This document shows positions 11,401 to 20,400 of a DNA stretch of 64,000 nucleotides, one piece after another (position 1 is the first letter of the stretch; every line of letters begins with the position of its first letter). The notes below the pieces were generated by a model. It made no database searches, was not told the origin of the DNA, and saw only the letters and a program-made list of their open reading frames with translations. A program made the translations under genes and the position numbers. Source of the DNA: Parapristionchus giblindavisi (taxonomy: Eukaryota > Nematoda > Chromadorea > Rhabditida > Diplogasteridae); assembly GCA_943737045.1 (NCBI GenBank), contig CALSFV010000016.1:434001-498000 (forward strand). Direction: 5' to 3'.

Positions 11401-14400
11401 ATCGGCAGCGCGTTCGGCTGTTAACCGAAAGGTCGGTGGTTCGAACAGACCCGGGAGCGTATCTTTTGATTCTTTTCTAAATCTTTGAATTTCAGATGTT
11501 GATAAGAGAGAGGCTTTTGAGAATAGATATGCTTCCGTGGCGCAATCGGCAGCGCGTTCGGCTGTTAACCGAAAGGTCGGTGGTTCGAACCCACCCGGGA
11601 GCGTATCTTTTGATTCTTTTCTAAATCTTTGAATTTCAGATGTTGATAAGAGAGAAGCTTTTGAGAATAGATATGCTTCCGTGGCGCAATCGACAGCGCG
11701 TTCGGCTGTTAACCGAAAGGTCGGTGGTTCGAACCCACCCGGGAGCGTATCTTTTGATTCTTTTCTAAATCTTTGAATTTCAGATGTTGACAAGAGAGAG
11801 ACTTTTGAGAACAGATATGCTTCCGTGGCGCAATCGGCAGCGCGTTCGGCTGTTAACCGAAAGGTCGGTGGTTCGAACCCACCCGGGAGCGTATCTTTTG
11901 ATTCTTTTCTAAATCTTTGAATTTCAGATGTTGACAAGATAGAGGCTTTTGAGAATAGATATGCTTCCGTGGCGCAATCGGCAGCGCGTTCGGCTGTTAA
12001 CCGAAAGGTCGGTGGTTCGAACCCACCCGGGAGCGTATCTTTTGATTCTTTTCTAAATCTTTGAATTTCAGATGTTGACAAGAGAGAGACTTTTGAGAAT
12101 AGATATGCTTCCGTGGCGCAATCGGCAGCGCGTTCGGCTGTTAACCGAAAGGTCGGTGGTTCGAACCCACCCGAGAGCGTATCTTTTGATTCTTTTCTAA
12201 ATCTTTGAATTTCAGATGTTGATAAGAGAGAGGCTTTTGAGAATAGATATGCTTCCGTGGCGCAATCGGCAGCGCGTTCGGCTGTTAACCGAAAGGTCGG
12301 TGGTTCGAACCCACCCGGGAGCGTATCTTTTGATTCTTTTCTAAATCTTTGAATTTCAGATGTTGACAAGAGAGAGACTTTTGAGAATAGATATGCTTCC
12401 GTGGCGCAATCGGCAGCGCGTTCGGCTGTTAACCGAAAGGTCGGTGGTTCGAACCCACCCGGGAGCGTATCTTTTGATTCTTTTCTAAATCTTTGAATTT
12501 CAGATGTTGATAAGAGAGAGGCTTTTGAGAATAGATATGCTTCCGTGGCGCAATCGGCAGCGCGTTCGGCTGTTAACCGAAAGGTCGGTGGTTCGAACCC
12601 ACCCGGGAGCGTATCTTTTGATTCTTTTCTAAATCTTTGAATTTCAGATGTTGATAAGAGAGAGGCTTTTGAGAATAGATATGCTTCCGTGGCGCAATCG
12701 GCAGCGCGTTCGGCTGTTAACCGAAAGGTCGGTGGTTCGAACCCACCCGGGAGCGTATCTTTTGATTCTTTTCTAAATCTTTGAATTTCAGATGTTGATA
12801 AGAGAGAGGCTTTTGAGAATAGATATGCTTCCGTGGCGCAATCGGCAGCGCGTTCGGCTGTTAACCGAAAGGTCGGTGGTTCGAACCCACCCGGGAGCGT
12901 ATCTTTTGATTCTTTTCTAAATCTTTGAATTTCAGATGTTGACAAGAGAGAGACTTTTGAGAACAGATATGCTTCCGTGGCGCAATCGGCAGCGCGTTCG
13001 GCTGTTAACCGAAAGGTCGGTGGTTCGAACCCACCCGGGAGCGTATCTTTTGATTCTTTTCTAAATCTTTGAATTTCAGATGTTGACAAGATAGAGGCTT
13101 TTGAGAATAGATATGCTTCCGTGGCGCAATCGGCAGCGCGTTCGGCTGTTAACCGAAAGGTCGGTGGTTCGAACCCACCCGGGAGCGTATCTTTTGATTC
13201 TTTTCTAAATCTTTGAATTTCAGATGTTGATAAGAGAGAGGCTTTTGAGAATAGATATGCTTCCGTGGCGCAATCGGCAGCGCGTTCGGCTGTTAACCGA
13301 AAGGTCGGTGGTTCGAACCCACCCGGGAGCGTATCTTTTGATTCTTTTCTAAATCTTTGAATTTCAGATGTTGATAAGAGAGAGGCTTTTGAGAATAGAT
13401 ATGCTTCCGTGGCGCAATCGGCAGCGCGTTCGGCTGTTAACCGAAAGGTCGGTGGTTCGAACCCACCCGGGAGCGTATCTTTTGATTCTTTTCTAAATCT
13501 TTGAATTTCAGATGTTGATAAGAGAGAGGCTTTTGAGAATAGATATGCTTCCGTGGCGCAATCGGCAGCGCGTTCGGCTGTTAACCGAAAGGTCGGTGGT
13601 TCGAACCCACCCGGGAGCGTATCTTTTGATTCTTTTCTAAATCTTTGAATTTCAGATGTTGACAAGAGAGAGACTTTTGAGAACAGATATGCTTCCGTGG
13701 CGCAATCGGCAGCGCGTTCGGCTGTTAACCGAAAGGTCGGTGGTTCGAACCCACCCGGGAGCGTATCTTTTGATTCTTTTCTAAATCTTTGAATTTCAGA
13801 TGTTGACAAGATAGAGGCTTTTGAGAATAGATATGCTTCCGTGGCGCAATCGGCAGCGCGTTCGGCTGTTAACCGAAAGGTCGGTGGTTCGAACCCACCC
13901 GGGAGCGTATCTTTTGATTCTTTTCTAAATCTTTGAATTTCAGATGTTGACAAGAGAGAGACTTTTGAGAATAGATATGCTTCCGTGGCGCAATCGGCAG
14001 CGCGTTCGGCTGTTAACCGAAAGGTCGGTGGTTCGAACCCACCCGAGAGCGTATCTTTTGATTCTTTTCTAAATCTTTGAATTTCAGATGTTGATAAGAG
14101 AGAGGCTTTTGAGAATAGATATGCTTCCGTGGCGCAATCGGCAGCGCGTTCGGCTGTTAACCGAAAGGTCGGTGGTTCGAACCCACCCGGGAGCGTATCT
14201 TTTGATTCTTTTCTAAATCTTTGAATTTCAGATGTTGACAAGAGAGAGACTTTTGAGAATAGATATGCTTCCGTGGCGCAATCGGCAGCGCGTTCGGCTG
14301 TTAACCGAAAGGTCGGTGGTTCGAACCCACCCGGGAGCGTATCTTTTGATTCTTTTCTAAATCTTTGAATTTCAGATGTTGATAAGAGAGAGGCTTTTGA

Positions 14401-17400
14401 GAATAGATATGCTTCCGTGGCGCAATCGGCAGCGCGTTCGGCTGTTAACCGAAAGGTCGGTGGTTCGAACAGACCCGGGAGCGTATCTTTTGATTCTTTT
14501 CTAAATCGTTGAATTTCAGATGTTGATAAGAGAGAGGCTTTTGAGAATAGATATGCTTCCGTGGCGCAATCGGCAGCGCGTTCGGCTGTTAACCGAAAGG
14601 TCGGTGGTTCGAACCCACCCGGGAGCGTATCTTTTGATTCTTTTCTAAATCTTTGAATTTCAGATGTTGATAAGAGAGAAGCTTTTGAGAATAGATATGC
14701 TTCCGTGGCGCAATCGACAGCGCGTTCGGCTGTTAACCGAAAGGTCGGTGGTTCGAACCCACCCGGGAGCGTATCTTTTGATTCTTTTCTAAATCTTTGA
14801 ATTTCAGATGTTGACAAGAGAGAGACTTTTGAGAACAGATATGCTTCCGTGGCGCAATCGGCAGCGCGTTCGGCTGTTAACCGAAAGGTCGGTGGTTCGA
14901 ACCCACCCGAGAGCGTATCTTTTGATTCTTTTCTAAATCTTTGAATTTCAGATGTTGATAAGAGAGAGGCTTTTGAGAATAGATATGCTTCCGTGGCGCA
15001 ATCGGCAGCGCGTTCGGCTGTTAACCGAAAGGTCGGTGGTTCGAACCCACCCGGGAGCGTATCTTTTGATTCTTTTCTAAATCTTTGAATTTCAGATGTT
15101 GACAAGAGAGAGACTTTTGAGAATAGATATGCTTCCGTGGCGCAATCGGCAGCGCGTTCGGCTGTTAACCGAAAGGTCGGTGGTTCGAACCCACCCGGGA
15201 GCGTATCTTTTGATTCTTTTCTAAATCTTTGAATTTCAGATGTTGATAAGAGAGAAGCTTTTGAGAATAGATATGCTTCCGTGGCGCAATCGGCAGCGCG
15301 TTCGGCTGTTAACCGAAATGTCGGTGGTTCGAACAGACCCGGGAGCGTATCTTTTGATTCTTTTCTAAATCTTTGAATTTCAGATGTTGACAAGAGAGAG
15401 GCTTTTGAGAATAGATATGGCTAACACCTTTGTCAACGGCATTTTCAACGGTCTCTCGTTGTTAGATAACAGAGAAATAGTGTGCGCGATGTTTTTTTTT
15501 CACTATTCCTTTAAAAAAAAACTAACCGTTTATAAAGCCACGTGATGTTCTCCGAAAGATACTTGCCGATATCCGCAACCTGATGAAATAACATCTTTAA
15601 AGATTGTTTCATGCTGAATTAAAAAAATACCTCTAAAATACTCAATTTATGTAAAATCATCATTGTTTCTTTTCATTTTTTAGATCATTTTTAAGGCATT
15701 GAGAGAACAATTGCAAAAAAAACACATCTACAGTTAAAAATCATGTTGATTTTTATGATTGGCTCCTACCGTAATCAAAATTAGCGGTACTCCGAATAAG
15801 GCGTAGATGATACAAAACATTCTACCCTTCCATGTCACCGGAACCAGATTTCCGTAACCTGCAAGGATTTTTTTCAAAGGGCAACAAAAAGAGGAGAGAA
15901 ATTGTGTAAAAATTAGAGAGTATCTTCTTATATTTTCACGGCTTTTAGTAAGCTCATTAATTAAGACTTATTCTTGTTGGCAACGTAAACATTTATAACA
16001 CTTTCTGTCTGTATTTTGACTTATTTGAAAAATGTGTTCCTTTTTTTCCAAAAGTACAAAAGTATTTTACACACAAACACTAAATAAACATAAACACTAG
16101 AATAATAAACAAAATAAACAAAAAAACGCTACTAGTAGATAAACACTGATTTAATCGTACCAATAGTTGTTAGCAGTGTAGTGGTGAAAAAGAGAGCAGT
16201 GATGAAAGTCCAATATGCATCCTCTTCATCATCTTCAGATATTCGCTTCATTCCCTTATTCGTACTGTTCGCGCTGTTGATGTGATCCGCGCTGAATTTT
16301 CATCGTTTATTTTCTTGTATTTATAGAAAAAATCCCTCGAAAAGCGAATGAAAAACATCCGCATCGTTTGGAATAGAATGGACTTCGAGGGAAGTCTCTT
16401 TTTTAATCCCAAACCAGAAAAGTGGCTAACAATTCGCAACTTGAAAGGCTTGTATGCAGATTATTTGATGAGGGATGTACAGTGTAGCCTAAAAGTCATG
16501 GGACACTTTTTCATTTTTTATATCTTTTGATCCAGAAAAGCAATCAAGCTGATCTTTTCAGTCAATGTACAGAATTTATCAGGGAATAGTACCATGATGT
16601 GTTGGTACAATTAAATTAGTTCACTGATGCGTAGTGATGATGCAATCGATATACACTTTTTTGGAAATTTACATTTCTTTAGCGAAAGATCCTGTTCTTC
16701 TAAAACATTGTGAGAGTGGAGACCACCACAAGGGCTGCACAGTCACACAATCCGGAATGGCTTCGATTCCGATTTCAAGCTGTAGCGGGGTCGCAACTTT
16801 GAGCCCCAAAATTTATAACTCTGCTTCTAGAAGTGCTAACAACCCGTTCTAAGCGCTGAAATGATGCTAGTGGCGAGTAATGTTTATCAGCTGATTATCG
16901 TAGTTATAGCTCGTCATTTGCCCTCAGGGCATAAAATAATTTTTTTTGGGGGAGGACCGATTTTGAGACCCTACCGTTCAGAGGGCGGGTCTTCTAAAAT
17001 TATGGTTCCTGCGCAAATAGCTTTGCAATATATCATATATTTATTTCCCTTATTTTGGTTTAGTTCCGATTCGTTTCAGACCCGCAGCATACGTTATGCT
17101 GTGGTCTACTCGGTGCGCGCTCTTGCGCTTTCTCTCTTACTGCTCTCGCCCCTGGTCCTCTATTGATGAAATCTCTTAGTTTCAAAGTACCAATGCATGT
17201 TAGAGATGTTCACAAAAGTTTTTACACTATTGCTAAACTTTGATCTTTGATCTTTGTATTTTGATCTTTACTCGCTACTACCGAGTAGACCTCAGCATAC
17301 CGTTTGCTGCGGGTCTGAAAGGAATCGGAACTAAACCAAAATAAGGGAAATAAATATATGATATATTGCAAAGCTGTTTGCGCAGGAACCATAATTTTAG

Positions 17401-20400
17401 AAGATCCGCCCTCTGAACGGTAGGGTCTCAAAATCGGTCCTCCCCCAAAAAAAATTTTTTTATGCCCTGAGGGCAAATGACGAGCTATAACTACGATAAT
17501 CAGCTGATAAACATTACTCGCCACTAGCATCATTTCAGCGCTTAGAACGGGTTGTTAGCACATCTAGAAGCAGAGTTATAAATTTTGGGGCTCAAAGTTG
17601 CGACCCCGCTACAGCTTGAAATCGGAATCGAAGCCATTCCGGATTGTGTGACTGTGCAGCCCTTGTGGTGGTCTCCACTCTCACAATGTTTTAGAAGAAC
17701 AGGATCTTTCGCTAAAGAAATGTAAATTTCCAAAAAAGTGTATATCGATTGCATCATCACTACGCATCAGTGAACTAATTTAATTGTACCAACACATCAT
17801 GGTACTATTCCCTGATAAATTCTGTACATTGACTGAAAAGATCAGCTTGATTGCTTTTCTGGATCAAAAGATATAAAAAATGAAAAAGTGTCCCATGACT
17901 TTTAGGCTACACTGTATAAGTTTGGAGTAATGGATGCGTGGACAATTATTTCTACACCACCACATTTTCTGAAATTGGCTGAAGTAGTGCGATCTTTAAG
18001 AAAACATAACCAGCGGTTGAAACGACCTATAAGGTAAGAAACAGAATCGTTGGGGGGGGGGGGGGGTTAGCCCATGTATTTTAAAAAAATTTATAAAAAT
18101 AAATAAATTCCACTTGATGTAATGTGTGTCGAAGGCGTCAAATAGTGCTCGTGTCATATTGTCCACATGAGCTTCAGCAATCTCTCGAAGTCGTTCTGGA
18201 AATAGGAAGGTGTATTTTCGAATTCTAACAAACTCAATATGCCTTATTAATTCTAAACATTATACTTCTTTAACGCTATTTCGATTGTTCAGAGAAGAAG
18301 TGTATTAAGTGGCATATTACCATTCTGATTTGCTTTTTTAAAGAAACCTCAAATAAAATCTATTGTGGTTTTCTCTATAAATCAAATTCTATGTTGTGAT
18401 TAGAATTTTACTGGAATTTCTACGAACAGAAATACAATTTCATTTGACTACAAAAATAGAATTTACTAGCAAAAAACACCAGAATGGCCTCTTTTTGACT
18501 GATAGAAATTGCTAAACAACAAACGATATTTGTAATTATCGTGATCAGGCAGTGCTGTGTACCCAATACGGAAGATGATCAATAATCGATTGTGTGCCTT
18601 GTCTGATCCTCGGGGCTCTAAATTTTGAATGCACTCTCTCGCATATTTCCGACCCTGTCTAGCCTAACTGGTAAGGGGAGGTGTAGCCTTACCCAGACTA
18701 GACAGACACATTGATTATGAGAGAGGGAGAGTATTGTGGAGTCGGAGAGTGCAGAGAAGAAAACAAAGAAGTCCATCATTGTTTTGAGGTTTTTTCTTCA
18801 ATCTAATTGAGAGGGAAGGATCTACAATACTATGTCAATCTTTTTCCAGACGGAGAGATCTACGAACCTAAGAAAATCGCAAACCAAATTAACTTATTGT
18901 TAGTCTAACTTAAATTAGTGATTTTCAATAACTTTTCGTTATGTCACTTCGTTGTATCTCTAGATGAATACATTCGAAACCCTTTAACAAATAACAGTAT
19001 GCGAGAAACACTTTGTCAGGTAAATTTGATAGTAAAGAAGAACGAAGTTGTGTACATACTGGTAGGTTTTCATGACGACCATCCGATGTTCATTCAAAAC
19101 TTTCATCATATTCACTCCTACTCTTTTTCTTCATTAATCTTTTAAACGTTTTGTCTGGAACTAATAAATAATCAAATAAATAATAATAACCATCTGATGT
19201 GACTCCATCATTGATATAGTACCACATATCTCTCAACATAGCTTCTCTCGTCGCTGCAATCTCTTTCAGACCATTGGTACGAGTCTCCTTCTGCAATTAT
19301 ATTCATATAAATTGTTTATAAATTTATAGATTTTCCAGATGAAGGAAAGAGGATTCTATCTAAAAGAAGAACCAAATGCCAACGTCTATTGTCTATATAA
19401 ACTCCACTTCTCAGTCAATGAGAGAAGATTATACCTTTTGATGCTCTAAATGTCGCATAAATTGTGACGTCATGAGCAAAAACAATATCAAATATATACT
19501 GTTGAAAGTTCAAAAATGCTAATTGTAAAAAAATTAATTTTGAATAGTCGCTGACCTCGTAGGGTTTCTCCATATGATAAAAGGCAAGAGCGCCTCCAAC
19601 AATGTAAGAGAACGACAGAAGAACGAGGCCTACGTGAGGCAGCACGATTCGCGCATATTGTTTCCATCGGGGCATAGAGGGTACGAGGACCTAGAAATGA
19701 GTAAACGTTTTTTATAAATTTTCGATACAATCAGTGCTATCATACTCGTATTTCGTTACCGGGACTTCAGGTTTTACGTATTAGATAGAAAGAAAGGGAG
19801 ATATTAAAAATGGGTTGGAAATGCTTTCTAAGAATAGAAAAACTATAATAAATCTAAAACGATCCAGTGTTTATGTCAATGAAATAAGAATCATTGCATT
19901 GAACAGATTTTGTCGCGTTCAGTAAAGGCATTTCATCTCCGAAACCATTTTTCATAGATGTATTTTAAAATTTAGAAAATATATTATACCATAGTATGAA
20001 GCTTTTCGGTATCGCAGTAGAAGAGTCACAATGAAAACGAAATGAACGGATACCGTTTTTAATGAAATAAAATTTTACTATCAAGAATAAGAGCCAAGAA
20101 TTTGAGTTAAAGTAAAAATAAAAAGCTCCTGTTTAGTGTCTGCGCAAAAGTCGAACTCCATTTCCGACGAAATGGAGCGCCCATCGCTTTTTATTACAGC
20201 AGTAGGCTTAGGCAAGGAGTTAAGCAAGATCGACGGCGTTTTTGAACCCACACGAGGCGTTTAGGAGCATAATAAATAAGCATCAAGAACTTTTTCAAGA
20301 GAAGAAACTTGACTGACTCTGCACAAACTTTTTTGTCCGTCTTTGGAAGAAATTGAACAAAAATTTTCCAGAGAAACCATATGAGCAGCACTCTCTTGAT

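Larger units (their letters stand above)
8567..15419 (+). repeat. tandem array of 144-bp units, each holding a tRNA-Asn(GTT) gene
   Basis: 48 units: a 73-bp tRNA plus a 71-bp spacer. Starts run at 144-bp steps from 8567 to 10007, then irregularly through 10208, 10317, 10461, 10607, 10751, 10846, 10990 and 11099, then again at 144-bp steps from 11243 to 15275. Each unit has an A box TGGCGCAATCGG, a B box GGTTCGAACCC and downstream TTTT runs (TATCTTTTGATTCTTTT) suited to Pol III termination. Spacers carry shared variants (gataag/gacaag, agagag/agatag, gaatag/gaacag). The array fills K2P intron 6 (8541-15526) on the opposite strand. 45 units are full length; three are broken (10208, 10751, 11099). 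Confidence 0.97.

Noticed and set aside
11095..15393. 1432-codon minus-strand open frame of 48-residue repeats (and similar frames at 8443-9693, 10169-10435, 10641-10964)
   Set aside because: The repeat is the antisense of the tRNA-Asn array; GGFEPPTFRLTAER is translated tRNA. The frame stays open only because the unit length (144) is divisible by 3.
8567..15419. CRISPR array, because of regular repeats and spacers
   Set aside because: Both parts of the unit repeat, the 73-bp part folds as a tRNA, and the context is eukaryotic with introns.
16634..17760. two near-identical pairs of small frames
   Set aside because: They are mirror images in the arms of the foldback element.
18052..18066. 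run of about 15 G residues
   Set aside because: Simple homopolymer in an intron, prone to sequencing error; no further structure.
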